Positions 16,051 through 26,121 of a stretch of DNA of 27,064 nucleotides are shown piece by piece. The stretch comes from a virus. Below the pieces are notes generated by a model. That model had not been told where the DNA came from. It saw nothing but the letters and a program-made list of their open reading frames with translations, and made no database searches. A program made the translations under genes and the position numbers. The first letter of the stretch is position 1. Every line of letters begins with the position of its first letter. The stretch spans positions 1-27,064 of IMG/VR virus record IMGVR_UViG_3300020395_000084, one strand, 5' to 3'.

Positions 16051-19000
16051 AGGACAGATCATCAACCTTGGCTGACAGTTCTTTAATTGCTTCTATTAGA
16101 AGAGGAACAAGTTTTTCATAATGAACACCATGAATACCACCTTCACGAAGTTCTACTACACCAGGTAATCCAAGTGCTTGAATCTCTTGAGCGATTACAC
16201 CAGTATCTTCTTTTCCAGCGTTCTTATTAACTGTAGGACCAAAACCATTATTCCATTTAAAGGTATTACCACTAACTGAAAGAACTTTATCAAGAGCATT
16301 AGGAATAGGAACTACATCATCCTTTAATCTTGAATCAGATGGAGGAGCGAAGGCAGTAATATCACCTGTAACCTCTAAGTCACCAGTAATTTTAACACCG
16401 TCGACAGCAGTTTCTAATTTTGGTTGTCCATTAAAGTACAGTGTAACATTATCACCCTCATTATAAACAATACCTTGTTTACTGTTTTCCCAGTTACCTA
16501 TAATAACTCTACCTGCTGTCTGTAGATAAAGATCACCTTCACCAATATCTCTTATCATAGAATTGAATCCATCATGGATTATTTCTAGATCACCCTTATA
16601 ATAAACACCGTCTATAATAGTATCAAGATCACCGAATGTGATACTCTTACCATCTGGTATATGTAAACCACCTAAAGCAGTTGTAATACCAGCAATGGTT
16701 CCTGTACCACCAACATAAAGATCCTTAGTAATACCAACACCACCAGCAGTAAATACAGATCCTGTTTCACCACTAAAAGCAGTATTACTATTACATATAC
16801 TAATAGCACCCTTATGAACAGTGATTGCCCTGTCAGTAGTTGCTAATTTATTACCTATAGAAACACCACCATCAATAATTACACCACCAGAAGCAGAAGC
16901 ACTACATGACGTATTGGCAGGAAGAACCTTAGTAAATTTAGCTATGCCATCAACAGTTAATTTCTTAGTAATTCTAAGATCTTTATTGAATCTAACATTA
17001 CCATTAAATGTAACAGGTCCATCAAACTGAGATAAAATCTGTTTAGATGTTCCACCTTCAACAAGTAGTCTATCTTTAATAATTACTTCATCAAATACAA
17101 CACTAAGTGTGCTTGGATCTTCACCAGTTACAGTTGGAACTGGAATATCAAATGTTATCTGCTCACCAGAGTCGGATGAAATCTTAGTATTTCCAATATA
17201 GAAATCACCTTGATCATTCATACCAGTATAAACAACTGTTCCGCAAGATGTCTCTTGTGATTGAGATAAAAACTCTTCTCTTTGAGTTAGAGTCTTAAGT
17301 TGAACTTGTGGAAGTCCAGTTGAATAGTTACCTGGACCATAACCAAGATATTCAAATGTGTGCCCTGATGCCCTTAAGATAGAGGGTCTACGCAATTCAA
17401 TGGAAAGAGGTTTAATCTTTTTAATTGTTGAATTAATAAAGTGATCATCAACAATGGTTCCTAATGCACCACGAAGAACTTTAATAGTAGTTTGAGAACC
17501 GATAGTTTTATCGACAACTCTCATTATCTCATTATCAACCTGTATGAAACATCCTAATGGGAATCTAGATTGAATAGATTGTGCAGTTGTTGTTCCATTG
17601 GGTAGAGTAACTTTTAGAGTGTCTGTAGTAGCAACTAATTGATTTGAATCACCACTACCAACCAATACTAGAGTTTCATTATCAAATAAGGATAACCCTC
17701 TTGTTCCTAATCTTTCTCCACCTTTTCCTGATTGTGCATCATTAGAAGATAGACCATGTTTAAGAATGTATTTGGGATTTGTAATTCCACCCTCAATTTC
17801 TGTTGTAAATGTATTAACATCAATAACTTCTTTAACTATGAAGTCACCTAAATTAGCATCAGTTGCATCTAATGCTCTAAATGAATTTCCCTTTAATAAA
17901 CAATGAGAATTTTCAGTATTAAACGTAGTAATATTAGTTGTTACATCATGTGATGATGTATCCACTACAACCACAGGTCCTAATGAAATAACACTTTGAC
18001 CATCTAAAATAGTTTCATCAGAAGTTTTATGAATCTCAACTTTAACAGTTGAATCTATAGGAACAACTTGACTACTAGGATCTAAAGGAATATCCTTAAT
18101 TCTAAAGTAATGATCTGTTCCTGTGCTAATACCAGTTACTTGAACATAAGAAGAACTAATACCAATAAGATTTGTTGTTCTATCACCAGTTGCTAAACTA
18201 ATATTTGCATCAGTAATAGCAATATTTGAACTAGGTGCTCCACCAATACCACCAGCAGAAGGAAGAGAACTATCAAAATATAATGGACTCAAAGAACTCT
18301 TATAACCAGAACCTGGTTCTGTTATCTCATAAGAAGTAACTTCTCCATTATTACCAACCGTAACAGTCGCTGTAGCACCTCTCCATTTAGCAGAATTTGG
18401 TGCGGATGAATCATCAAATAATTTTATATTATAGTGTGTTCCTGGTGTATGACCTGTTCCTCCAGTTAATGTTCCACCATACTTTAATCCATTAAGATTA
18501 TGTTCTTTAGTAAATGTTAGAACAGCATTAGTTCCATTATCTGCAACATTATTAATTACATTAGCAGAAGCAAAACTATTCAATAATTTATTAGTAGTTT
18601 CTCTAGTTAAACTCTTCTTAAGATCATTAGTAACTACATCACCAATGGGGAATCTCTTAGCAAATGTTGTTGCCTCTTGTGGGTTATCATTTACATTATC
18701 CCTATCTAACTGTGGATAAAGATTAACAACATTCTGATTATACTTTGAATTAGTAAATTCTTCTTGAATAGCATTATTACCATTCAGAACATATAAGTGG
18801 AATACACCATCTTGAGCACCCTCAACATATTCTGTTATTGTTTCTGTTCTGTAAATAAAGAAATTTTCTTTATTATCATTTCTTTCAAATCTAGGTAAAG
18901 CAGTAGTTCTTGAGGTAGTAGGATCATTAGTATGAGTTCCAACATTATGATCTATACCTAAAATATCAGTTGATTTATAAGTAAATACCTTGTCATTAAG

Positions 19001-21844
19001 AACAGAATCTACTATAAATGTTCCATTATATCCTTTGTTTGCTGCAGCAGTTGTATTAGTATCACTATTTACATTCTTAACAATAATCTGTTCACCTACA
19101 TTTAAATCATGAGATTTATCAGCTCTAATAGTTACAATTCTAGTTGTAGTATTAAACTCAACATTAGAAATAAACCTTAGATTTCTATTATAATCATAAT
19201 CTGTTGACCCAATAGAAGTTCTAGTAAAATCTGCATTGAATCTAACATTAGTAGAACTAGAATCCTGAATTACAAAACTATTATTAGGATCCCTAGCATT
19301 CTTTAATTCTTTAGGAATTACATATCTAACTTTATAAAGTTTATCATCTAAACTTCTATCATCAGTTCTTCGCTTAATGTATGGAATATCTTCATCATTT
19401 GCATCCAAATGAGTAAAGTTTGATTGTATCGTATTTCCAGTTGCACTAACATGAGTAAACCATTGCCCTAGCTCATAATCAAATTGCATTGGGTGTCCTA
19501 ATTCACCTGGTTTCTTATCAGAAACCCTACTAATAACTTTTAATTTACCAGCAGCAGGATTAGAAATAGTTTTAACATATACTGGAGTTGTTCTCTCAGC
19601 ATTTGTTTTTGATGATGCAAGTTGAATTTCAAAAGTACTTAGTTGTATTCCATCTAATCTGGTATTATTTTTCTCGTGCGTAATTGCATAATAAACAGTA
19701 TGTGGATCTAATCCCTCTGGAAGATCTCCACTCTCTGAAATAACTCTTATAGTTTCTCCATTGTTTAAATCATGTGCCGCATTAACATTTCTTAAATTGG
19801 TAAGAGTTATCTTATGAACTAAAGAAGCACTGCCTGAAGTAGTATCATTATGAACACCTTCATACTCTTTCTCAGATGTAACTTCTACAGTTGATGTAAC
19901 TGGATAATCTACATTATTAGCAGTATATACACCAGTCACTCTAGACATACTAATCACAGCTTCTGCATTAATTACAGTTGGATTAGCAGGATCACTAAGA
20001 TCATTCAAATCAACATATATTTTCTCATTAAATCTTGCACCAATTCTAAATCCCTGTGCAACATCAGTTGGTAATAAGCTAGCATTATCCTGACCTAACA
20101 TATAAAGTTTGGTCGTGCTATTAGCAGTTTGGTTTACAGATGCATCAAACTGAGTTAAATCAATAGAAGCTTCTGAAGTAGTAACTGCCTTTGGTGTAAT
20201 AATTGATGTAATAAATCCTTTATTATCTTTATCAAATGACTCTGCTTTAAATCCATCAGCAGCGAGTGCAAACTGACCAAAGTTTGAGTTAGAGTTTGTA
20301 ATTGATGCGTCACCACCAGACTTCATAAAGAAATGAATATGATAACCAATAGCAAACACAGAAACTATCTGGAAGACAGCATCATTCTCTAGTGTAATAT
20401 GAGCAGTTTTCCAACCATCTCTATAAACAGCATCCTTATCTAAATGATAAACATTTGCTGGATTTAATGATGATGACTCTGATGATAATAATTTACCAGT
20501 TTGTCTTTGATATTGAATACCATCATATTTTCTACTATTGGGATTATACTTTACAAATGCACGATCATCCTTCTGTAGAGATATACCAGTAAACTGAGCA
20601 ACAACCATAGATTTGAAACCAGTGGCTTTTGAACCATCTGCTCTCATACCCTGCATACCAAATACTGATCTTAAAGAACAGTTAAAGATATAAGGAGATG
20701 CACCCGTAACAGTATCAACTTCAACACTAACTTCCGCACTGCCAGCACTCAAACCACCAGCAGAACCAGCAGCTAAATTTGGTGGAACAAAAGGAAGTAA
20801 ATATGTAAACGTATTTGGACTTAATACACTTTGAACTTTTGTAGATCTATTATAATGAACTTCATTTACACCCTCAATTTTAATAGGAGTCCCACCACTT
20901 AATTCATGAGGAACTGCTGTTGTTACAGTAACTACAGGACCTGCCGAGAATCCATCACCTGATATAATGTCTACAATTTGAATACGATCAGAATTAAAAG
21001 CACCTACAATCTCATATTCAGGTCTTTGTTTTGCAAATCCACCAGTTGCTTTAGGATACTTTTCATCAATATCTCTAATAGATGCTCTATTATAAGCATT
21101 AGATAACTTACTATAATAAACATCTAGATCAGTTAATCCATCAAAATTATCTAATTTATTAATACCATCAGCATATTCAAATACTGTTAGTTTATGGTGA
21201 GAAAATATTGGTTTTGATTGATTTATAGATCCAAAATCAGTTGGATCGGTATATACTAATGTTGTCTCATCTCCATCAAAAATAGAGAACTGCCAGAAAT
21301 AACAAGCACCAGTAACCCTAAAGATAGCAGCAGGTTTTACATTATCATCTGTTGGGTTTGGAACATACTTAGGTCTTATCTTCGTCTTTCTTAAATCTAG
21401 ACCAACAATTGAAGTTCCTCTTGGAACTATAACACCACCCTCTGTACTATTAAACTTGTAAAGTAAATTATCTTCTTGCGTTAAATCAAAATTAGAAGAT
21501 AAGGTTAATGTAAGAGTATTTTGTGCTCCAGTTTGTGCTCCACTTGGACTAACAGCAGTAGCATTTCCATTAATACTTCTTATACCAAATCCTGGTCTAT
21601 TATCTACTAAATGTTCACCTGGAAATAATAATATAGTAGTTTTCTCTACTATATCATTATCATTACCCTTTAAATAAGAGAATCTAGCAGATTCAATAAG
21701 TGCTCTCTGTAAGGTCTTAAATGGTTTGGTTAACGAATTACCTTGATTTTCAATTCCATCAGTGGCATCAAGATCGTTTGGATTTACATAAAGAATGCGA
21801 CCTTCACTATTCTTTATAAAATTCTCTAACTTATTAAGTGGCAT
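16049..21844 (-). CDS. Long tail fibre with C-terminal peptidase S74 intramolecular chaperone, 1931 aa
   Basis: The N-terminus (about 15-100) has the PFKTLQRALIESA/ILLFPGEH pattern of pectate-lyase-like parallel beta-helix fibres. A long middle with many repeats of beta-strand plus loop follows. Near the end come short fibre motifs, then SDSRLKDD at 1836-1843. That opens an intramolecular chaperone of endosialidase (peptidase S74) domain of about 95 residues, including GVIAQEIQ and HYEKLVPLLIEAIKEL. S1836 and D1837 are the Ser-Asp dyad at which this family cuts itself off after trimer folding. The C-terminal helix would drive trimerisation. It is the largest uninterrupted fibre apart from the split adhesin, and probably a main receptor-binding or shaft protein. 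Confidence 0.9.
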   Translation of the reverse strand: MPLNKLENFIKNSEGRILYVNPNDLDATDGIENQGNSLTKPFKTLQRALIESARFSYLKGNDNDIVEKTTILLFPGEHLVDNRPGFGIRSINGNATAVSPSGAQTGAQNTLTLTLSSNFDLTQEDNLLYKFNSTEGGVIVPRGTSIVGLDLRKTKIRPKYVPNPTDDNVKPAAIFRVTGACYFWQFSIFDGDETTLVYTDPTDFGSINQSKPIFSHHKLTVFEYADGINKLDNFDGLTDLDVYYSKLSNAYNRASIRDIDEKYPKATGGFAKQRPEYEIVGAFNSDRIQIVDIISGDGFSAGPVVTVTTAVPHELSGGTPIKIEGVNEVHYNRSTKVQSVLSPNTFTYLLPFVPPNLAAGSAGGLSAGSAEVSVEVDTVTGASPYIFNCSLRSVFGMQGMRADGSKATGFKSMVVAQFTGISLQKDDRAFVKYNPNSRKYDGIQYQRQTGKLLSSESSSLNPANVYHLDKDAVYRDGWKTAHITLENDAVFQIVSVFAIGYHIHFFMKSGGDASITNSNSNFGQFALAADGFKAESFDKDNKGFITSIITPKAVTTSEASIDLTQFDASVNQTANSTTKLYMLGQDNASLLPTDVAQGFRIGARFNEKIYVDLNDLSDPANPTVINAEAVISMSRVTGVYTANNVDYPVTSTVEVTSEKEYEGVHNDTTSGSASLVHKITLTNLRNVNAAHDLNNGETIRVISESGDLPEGLDPHTVYYAITHEKNNTRLDGIQLSTFEIQLASSKTNAERTTPVYVKTISNPAAGKLKVISRVSDKKPGELGHPMQFDYELGQWFTHVSATGNTIQSNFTHLDANDEDIPYIKRRTDDRSLDDKLYKVRYVIPKELKNARDPNNSFVIQDSSSTNVRFNADFTRTSIGSTDYDYNRNLRFISNVEFNTTTRIVTIRADKSHDLNVGEQIIVKNVNSDTNTTAAANKGYNGTFIVDSVLNDKVFTYKSTDILGIDHNVGTHTNDPTTSRTTALPRFERNDNKENFFIYRTETITEYVEGAQDGVFHLYVLNGNNAIQEEFTNSKYNQNVVNLYPQLDRDNVNDNPQEATTFAKRFPIGDVVTNDLKKSLTRETTNKLLNSFASANVINNVADNGTNAVLTFTKEHNLNGLKYGGTLTGGTGHTPGTHYNIKLFDDSSAPNSAKWRGATATVTVGNNGEVTSYEITEPGSGYKSSLSPLYFDSSLPSAGGIGGAPSSNIAITDANISLATGDRTTNLIGISSSYVQVTGISTGTDHYFRIKDIPLDPSSQVVPIDSTVKVEIHKTSDETILDGQSVISLGPVVVVDTSSHDVTTNITTFNTENSHCLLKGNSFRALDATDANLGDFIVKEVIDVNTFTTEIEGGITNPKYILKHGLSSNDAQSGKGGERLGTRGLSLFDNETLVLVGSGDSNQLVATTDTLKVTLPNGTTTAQSIQSRFPLGCFIQVDNEIMRVVDKTIGSQTTIKVLRGALGTIVDDHFINSTIKKIKPLSIELRRPSILRASGHTFEYLGYGPGNYSTGLPQVQLKTLTQREEFLSQSQETSCGTVVYTGMNDQGDFYIGNTKISSDSGEQITFDIPVPTVTGEDPSTLSVVFDEVIIKDRLLVEGGTSKQILSQFDGPVTFNGNVRFNKDLRITKKLTVDGIAKFTKVLPANTSCSASASGGVIIDGGVSIGNKLATTDRAITVHKGAISICNSNTAFSGETGSVFTAGGVGITKDLYVGGTGTIAGITTALGGLHIPDGKSITFGDLDTIIDGVYYKGDLEIIHDGFNSMIRDIGEGDLYLQTAGRVIIGNWENSKQGIVYNEGDNVTLYFNGQPKLETAVDGVKITGDLEVTGDITAFAPPSDSRLKDDVVPIPNALDKVLSVSGNTFKWNNGFGPTVNKNAGKEDTGVIAQEIQALGLPGVVELREGGIHGVHYEKLVPLLIEAIKELSAKVDDLS

Positions 21845-21881
21845 CTTTTTATACTACTAGTCCAGGTGGTATTTCTATACT

Positions 21882-22088
21882 CTATTTAGCTTTCGGATCT
21901 GTCGTTAATTTTGGTTCAACGTATGTAACCATCTCAGGATCAGCATGATCCTTAATAACTTCCATTACACCTATAAATTGTGTTGAATTTTCACAATTAA
22001 CAAATTTAGTTTCTCCATCATTACTAATTAAAGTAATCCTCTTTTTACAGACATCAACTATAATGTCTTCAACAAATTGATCATCCAT
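21882..22088 (-). CDS. Hypothetical phage protein, 68 aa
   Basis: This small acidic protein has the pattern DIIVDVCKKRITLISNDG (near residues 8-25) followed by EVIKDHADPEMVTYVEPKL. The strand-turn-strand and helix pattern suggests a small alpha/beta fold. I do not recognise the family. It lies 2 nt after the stop of the oxygenase (TAATTATG), so it is coupled to it within the fibre block. A short regulator or accessory fold is possible, but no motif supports this. Confidence 0.7.
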   Translation of the reverse strand: MDDQFVEDIIVDVCKKRITLISNDGETKFVNCENSTQFIGVMEVIKDHADPEMVTYVEPKLTTDPKAK

Positions 22089-22090
22089 AA

Positions 22091-22684
22091 TTAAATATTC
22101 TTAACATAATACCAAGTAACTGCAACTCTTTTCTTACCAGAAATTACAGGTTCTCCTGAATGGGGATAACACCAATTTGAAGGAAAAATTAATGCATATC
22201 CTGGACTTGGTTTAAATGAAGTATGAGGAAATATTGTTCCACCACCTTTAGTTGCATTTTTTAAATATGTAATGACTGATATCTTTCTATGATATTCACC
22301 CAATCTACGATCTGTTGCAGCATCATGATGAAATTTATATTGTTGACCTTTTTTATAATCCAATACCTGCAATCCTTCTCTCCAAGAATCAGTTCCTACA
22401 GCACCAGGCATAGGGTAATAACCATAATTAATATGTATTTTCTCACATCTCCTTTTATATTCAAGTAATCCAGCATTCATTGCTTCGTGAAGAATTAAAG
22501 TTTCAGGAGCAGTCTCAACCATTGTTGTTCCTGTGCTGGATCTAATATCGGCATTAGTTTTTGAAGGTCCATTACCTTTACCAAAAACAGTATTATCAAT
22601 AAAATCTAAAGTATCAACATATTTGTTTATCTTTTTAACTTGATCAGTATCAAGAATTTTAATTATTTGAATCAGTTCGTTCAT
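22091..22684 (-). CDS. Prolyl-4-hydroxylase-like 2OG-Fe(II) oxygenase, 197 aa
   Basis: The C-terminal half is a P4H-type domain: YKFHHDA gives iron ligands H119-x-D121, GGGTIFP is at 147-153, PGYALIFPSN at 161-170, distal His H175 in YPHSG, and R186 in KKRVAV would bind 2-oxoglutarate. The N-terminal half is mainly helical, as in other phage and bacterial P4H-like proteins. It sits between a tail assembly chaperone and a fibre, close to collagen-like Gly-Pro-Pro fibres whose Y-position prolines are the classic P4H substrate. Family assignment is firm. Substrate is inferred. Confidence 0.88.
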   Translation of the reverse strand: MNELIQIIKILDTDQVKKINKYVDTLDFIDNTVFGKGNGPSKTNADIRSSTGTTMVETAPETLILHEAMNAGLLEYKRRCEKIHINYGYYPMPGAVGTDSWREGLQVLDYKKGQQYKFHHDAATDRRLGEYHRKISVITYLKNATKGGGTIFPHTSFKPSPGYALIFPSNWCYPHSGEPVISGKKRVAVTWYYVKNI

Positions 22685-22716
22685 AATTAAATACCTAGTT
22701 CAATTATTATAGCATA

Positions 22717-23244
22717 CTATGAAGGTTTTGTCGGCCAAGGAGGATTTGCAAGGTCTGTAGTATTAGCAGGTAAATCTCTCAATGCCTGTCTATATGCAGC
22801 CCACTCAGACTTCTTATCAGATGATAATGTGCTATCTGTTGCCGATTGAGTCCAATCAGATTCTAATAATTTTTTATCTCTGGCTTCTCTCATACCCTTT
22901 GACCATGCTTCTGTATAATCAACTGGATCAAAGAATCCACCAGCATCAGTATATTTCCAATTAGGTCTTACTAAACACCAATTTGGAATACCAGCAAATT
23001 CACCACGATAAGTAGCACCAATAGCAACGAAATGATGTTCAGTAAACCCCATTTCAGCACAAGTTGGATTCTTGGATGTATCCGCATATCCTACTATAGT
23101 AGTTGCTACTAAACTAGTAGCATTGTCAACTATAGCAAAATCTATGAAAGTAGATCCAACACCAGCTCTTATATTGGTTTGAACAGTATCAGCATCAGAT
23201 TGCTGCTGAAGATCTGTTTTTTTAAAATCGTCTAAAAAACTCAT
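22717..23244 (-). CDS. Phage tail assembly chaperone-like protein, 175 aa
   Basis: The C-terminal region (about 118-175) reads ARDKKLLESDWTQ, then SEWAAYRQALRDLPANT and a Pro-rich tail ending PWPTKPS. This is the familiar pattern of the phage tail-fibre assembly chaperone family (Phage_tail_APC/gp38-like). The N-terminal part (about 20-115) has T-F-I-D-F-A-I-V-D, GYADTS and PNWCLVRPNWKY, a pattern of many phage fibre-associated proteins. It lies 2 nt after the stop of the collagen-like fibre and probably helps that fibre fold or attach. It is not a known virion component. Confidence 0.8.
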   Translation of the reverse strand: MSFLDDFKKTDLQQQSDADTVQTNIRAGVGSTFIDFAIVDNATSLVATTIVGYADTSKNPTCAEMGFTEHHFVAIGATYRGEFAGIPNWCLVRPNWKYTDAGGFFDPVDYTEAWSKGMREARDKKLLESDWTQSATDSTLSSDKKSEWAAYRQALRDLPANTTDLANPPWPTKPS

Positions 23245-23246
23245 AA

Positions 23247-24842
23247 TTAAACTGTAAATTTACTCTTCTTATATGCAAAAATTACAATACATCCTGGATT
23301 TCCATTATTTACACCTACAGGATTAGCATTACCCTGAACACCTCTTCCTCCACCACCAGGAGTCCAGTTGTGACCACCACCCCAATAAGTTTCTCCACCT
23401 CTACCAGTTTCTCCACCAGCACCAGGAGTTCCTTCACCACCAAAGGAATTTATATCACCATACCCAACTCCTCCTCCTCCACCAGGAACAAGAGCACCAG
23501 AATTACCACCAGTTCCACCATCAGGTCCATATGCAGTTGTAGCATACTGACTTGAGTTTGGATAGAATTGAGAATACTGACCAAAACTTCCATTACCTCC
23601 ACCAGATCCAGCAGCACCACCTTGACCAACAAATAAAGTACACTGACCATTACCCATTTGTGAAGCATCATATCTACGAATGGCTGTACCGCCACCGCCT
23701 CCTCCTCCACCAGAGTTTCCACTGGAAGAACCACCGCCACCGCCACCTCCTCCAGAGGTAACGAAAACTAACCAACTGTCATAATCAGTGGTATCAAGAG
23801 TAATTGATATAGTTGATGGTGTTGTTTGCGTATTTCTTACATATATGTCAAATGCTGGATCAGTATTTGCTGTTCCACTTGCTCCTGGAGGTCCTGGAGG
23901 TCCAGGTGATCCTGGAGAACCATCATCACCGTCATCACCATCTTGACCATCAGAACCATTTTGACCTGGAGGTCCTGGAGGACCAGGAGGTCCTGGACCA
24001 CCATCATCACCATCTTGCCCATCTTGACCATTATTTCCATCATCACCATCTTGACCTGGAGGTCCAGGAGGTCCTGATCCACCAGGAGTTCCATCAGCAC
24101 CGTCATCACCATCAGAACCATCTTGACCTGGAGGTCCTGGAGGACCACCTCCACCAGGAGTTCCGTCAGCACCATCAGCACCATCTTGACCTGGAGGTCC
24201 AGGAGGTCCTGATCCACCAGGAGTTCCATCAGCACCATCAGCACCATCAGCACCTGGAGGTCCTGGAGGACCACCTCCACCAGGAGTTCCGTCAGCACCA
24301 TCTTCACCATCAGAACCTGGAGGTCCTGGTGGTCCTGGTGTTGTTGAATCATTACCATCAGCACCATCTTGACCTGGAGGTCCTGGTGGTCCTGGAGGTC
24401 CTGACCCTAATGCTGTATATTCTAAACCATCTTCTGTGCTATTAACTTTAACAGTTTTACCAGCTTGACTAGTATAATTTGCAGGAGTATCAGTTAACTG
24501 TAAAAATGTAGATGCACCACCACCAGGTCCACCAGTTCCAGGAGGACCAGGAGGTCCATCAGCACCATCAGCACCATCAGCACCATCTTGACCTGGAGGT
24601 CCTGGAGGTCCAGGAGTTCCTGATCCAGGAGTTCCATCAGCACCATCTTGACCATCAGCACCATCTTGACCAGGAGGTCCTGGATTACCCCCACCACCTG
24701 GAGGTCCTGGAGGTCCAGGAGTTCCTGATCCAGGAGTTCCATCAGCACCATCTTGACCTGGAGGTCCTGGAGGGCCAGCAGGACCTGATCCTCCTGCTGA
24801 AACAGTTACCCATTGCCCATTTTCTCGAACCTTTACCGCCAT
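23247..24842 (-). CDS. Collagen-like tail fibre with glycine-rich tip, 531 aa
   Basis: Residues 1-18 form a short cap. Collagen-type Gly-X-Y runs rich in [10 protein letters not shown] and GPPGPPG follow (about 19-108 and 149-321). They are split by a non-collagen insert ([20 protein letters not shown], near 112-131) that is a recurrent phage-fibre motif. The tip (about 322-531) contains a beta segment and then a very glycine-rich lattice with repeated GGGGG runs, as in phage adhesin tips. Gly-Pro-Pro triplets should form a triple helix and shaft. Neighbours include a tail assembly chaperone and P4H-like enzymes. Its stop codon is TAA followed by TTATG of the next gene. Virion assignment is by similarity of design. 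Confidence 0.9.
   Translation of the reverse strand: MAVKVRENGQWVTVSAGGSGPAGPPGPPGQDGADGTPGSGTPGPPGPPGGGGNPGPPGQDGADGQDGADGTPGSGTPGPPGPPGQDGADGADGADGPPGPPGTGGPGGGASTFLQLTDTPANYTSQAGKTVKVNSTEDGLEYTALGSGPPGPPGPPGQDGADGNDSTTPGPPGPPGSDGEDGADGTPGGGGPPGPPGADGADGADGTPGGSGPPGPPGQDGADGADGTPGGGGPPGPPGQDGSDGDDGADGTPGGSGPPGPPGQDGDDGNNGQDGQDGDDGGPGPPGPPGPPGQNGSDGQDGDDGDDGSPGSPGPPGPPGASGTANTDPAFDIYVRNTQTTPSTISITLDTTDYDSWLVFVTSGGGGGGGGSSSGNSGGGGGGGGTAIRRYDASQMGNGQCTLFVGQGGAAGSGGGNGSFGQYSQFYPNSSQYATTAYGPDGGTGGNSGALVPGGGGGVGYGDINSFGGEGTPGAGGETGRGGETYWGGGHNWTPGGGGRGVQGNANPVGVNNGNPGCIVIFAYKKSKFTV
23877..24790 (-). repeat. Collagen-type GPP/GxD coding repeat
   Basis: Imperfect 9-nt-based repeats (GGTCCTCCA variants) and 36- to 45-nt blocks encode GPPGPPG plus (Q/A/S/N)DG triplets. 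DNA blocks such as the one encoding [14 protein letters not shown] recur almost unchanged, implying recent copy-number change. A non-repeat insert interrupts it at about 24400-24510. Confidence 0.85.
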
Positions 24843-25009
24843 TATACTTCTGTCAAATTAATTTTATATTTTTTATTATTAAGTTTATTAATTAAATATA
24901 AATTTTCAGCACCTTCTACAAACTCCCAATCACCAGTGGTACCATCTATACTATTATTAGTTGTATTTTTTAAACGAAAAATAGTATTGGTAAAAGAATG
25001 AACTCCCAT
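24842..25009 (-). CDS. Small protein, 55 aa, upstream of collagen-like fibre
   Basis: An ATG at 25009 opens 55 codons ([20 protein letters not shown], then [17 protein letters not shown], ending INLTEV). The stop codon overlaps the fibre ATG as TAATG, the same coupling seen elsewhere here, which supports a real gene. It is mildly basic and has no hydrophobic span or known motif. A role in fibre attachment or folding is conceivable from position alone. Confidence 0.65.
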   Translation of the reverse strand: MGVHSFTNTIFRLKNTTNNSIDGTTGDWEFVEGAENLYLINKLNNKKYKINLTEV

Positions 25010-25015
25010 AATAAA

Positions 25016-25669
25016 CTAATATGGATTATTTTTATTTATCATATTATCAAGCATATCTTTAGTTTCCAAACTTTGATGATGATACCATCCAGTAGCAATA
25101 TACTTATTTTTATTTTTAACAGTACATCCCCTATGCACATACATCCAATTAGCAGGAAATATTAATAATCTTCCAGTTTTAGGTATAATCTTTTCACCAT
25201 TAAAAAATTCAGTTTCTCCTCCATCAAAATCATCATTCAAATACCATATAAATGTTAATTCTCGCACACCATGATAAGCATCAATTACATAATCTTGATG
25301 CCAATCATAATGCCCACCAGGTTTATAAACCTTTACAAAATAGCCAGTGTCTGAAAAATATTCATCTGGTTGTCCATAGAAAAAATCACCATTCGTAGAA
25401 GTTTGTATATCATCTACATATTTTTTTGCAAATTCATTTACAATTATAAAAAGAACATCATCCTCTTCTTTCCAGTCTTCTAATTCACTAATTTTTAGAT
25501 CAAGAGAATTTTTAAAATTAGGATCTGATTTTTTATCTTTACCAAATACTCCTAATTTTTTTCTATTATCATTATCCATCTTTAGACATACTTTCCTACA
25601 AAATTCATCTGTAAGAGCATTGTCATATACTTTAATAAAAGTACTAAATGATATATTAGGATTGAACAT
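25016..25669 (-). CDS. Prolyl-4-hydroxylase-like 2OG-Fe(II) oxygenase, 217 aa
   Basis: The C-terminal half is a P4H-type domain: YKPGGHYDWHQD gives H124-x-D126, DGGETEFF spans 149-156, GRLLIFPANW spans 166-175, the distal His is H179 (YVHRG), and the 2OG-anchoring basic residue is K189 where many homologues have Arg. Lysine at that position is common in true prolyl-4-hydroxylases, so this enzyme is a good candidate P4H. It lies immediately after the ParB-like gene (TAAATG) and just upstream of the 55-aa ORF and the GPP-rich fibre, the most likely substrate. Substrate is inferred. Confidence 0.88.
   Translation of the reverse strand: MFNPNISFSTFIKVYDNALTDEFCRKVCLKMDNDNRKKLGVFGKDKKSDPNFKNSLDLKISELEDWKEEDDVLFIIVNEFAKKYVDDIQTSTNGDFFYGQPDEYFSDTGYFVKVYKPGGHYDWHQDYVIDAYHGVRELTFIWYLNDDFDGGETEFFNGEKIIPKTGRLLIFPANWMYVHRGCTVKNKNKYIATGWYHHQSLETKDMLDNMINKNNPY
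25033..25040 (-). promoter_or_regulatory. T4-like late promoter candidate GATAAATA
   Basis: GATAAATA on the minus strand lies 23 nt before the 55-aa gene's ATG, inside the end of the oxygenase gene. It fits the NATAAATA late box. It would start a transcript for the 55-aa gene, the collagen-like fibre and the chaperone. An 8-mer match in AT-rich DNA can occur by chance. Confidence 0.35.
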
Positions 25670-26098
25670 TTATTTTTCTAATCTCTCAATAACTTCATAA
25701 TCATTACTTTCTAAAAAGAAAGGTCTTAATTCTTCCCACATTATAACATAAAAATTACTTTCTATGACTCCATTAGATAATAATTTGTGTATTCTACGTC
25801 TTCCATCAACCATTCTATACTCATTATCATAAGGATTATGTCCAGTTGTAATAATACCTGGATATTTTATATCAGCTTTATCATAACGTTCTCCTGACCA
25901 AGGTGTTGGAAAGTTATGTTTACTTTTCCATCCGATAGATTTTAATGGAACAGATTTTATTCTCTCCTCTGTTAACAAATGGAGAATATCTTCCATAAAA
26001 AGATAATGGACTTTTTTCAAGTCTTCAGTAATACACCAATTACCTGTTCCTATAATATTAAATGCTTTATGATAAGAATTATACCACTGTTTTTCCAT
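25670..26098 (-). CDS. ParB-like fold protein, 142 aa
   Basis: Residues about 80-120 read YPGIITTGHNPYDNEYRMVDG followed by RRRIHKLLSNG. EYRMVDGRRRIHKL is the ParB/sulfiredoxin-like loop (compare VDGQHT in the second ParB-like gene of this window). The protein is much smaller than chromosomal ParB and lacks an HTH domain. It is adjacent to, and coupled with, the 217-aa oxygenase (stop followed at once by the next ATG), so the two may be functionally linked. Assignment to the fold is by motif only. Activity is unknown. Confidence 0.7.
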   Translation of the reverse strand: MEKQWYNSYHKAFNIIGTGNWCITEDLKKVHYLFMEDILHLLTEERIKSVPLKSIGWKSKHNFPTPWSGERYDKADIKYPGIITTGHNPYDNEYRMVDGRRRIHKLLSNGVIESNFYVIMWEELRPFFLESNDYEVIERLEK

Positions 26099-26121
26099 AA
26101 CATAAAATATTAATTACTTAT

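Noticed and set aside
23813-24445. Plus-strand ORFs rich in His, Leu, Glu and Gln opposite the collagen-like fibre (also 24512-24895)
   Set aside because: They are mirror readings of GGTCCTCCA-type collagen repeats; their low-complexity composition is fully explained by the sense-strand repeat, and there is no start signal.
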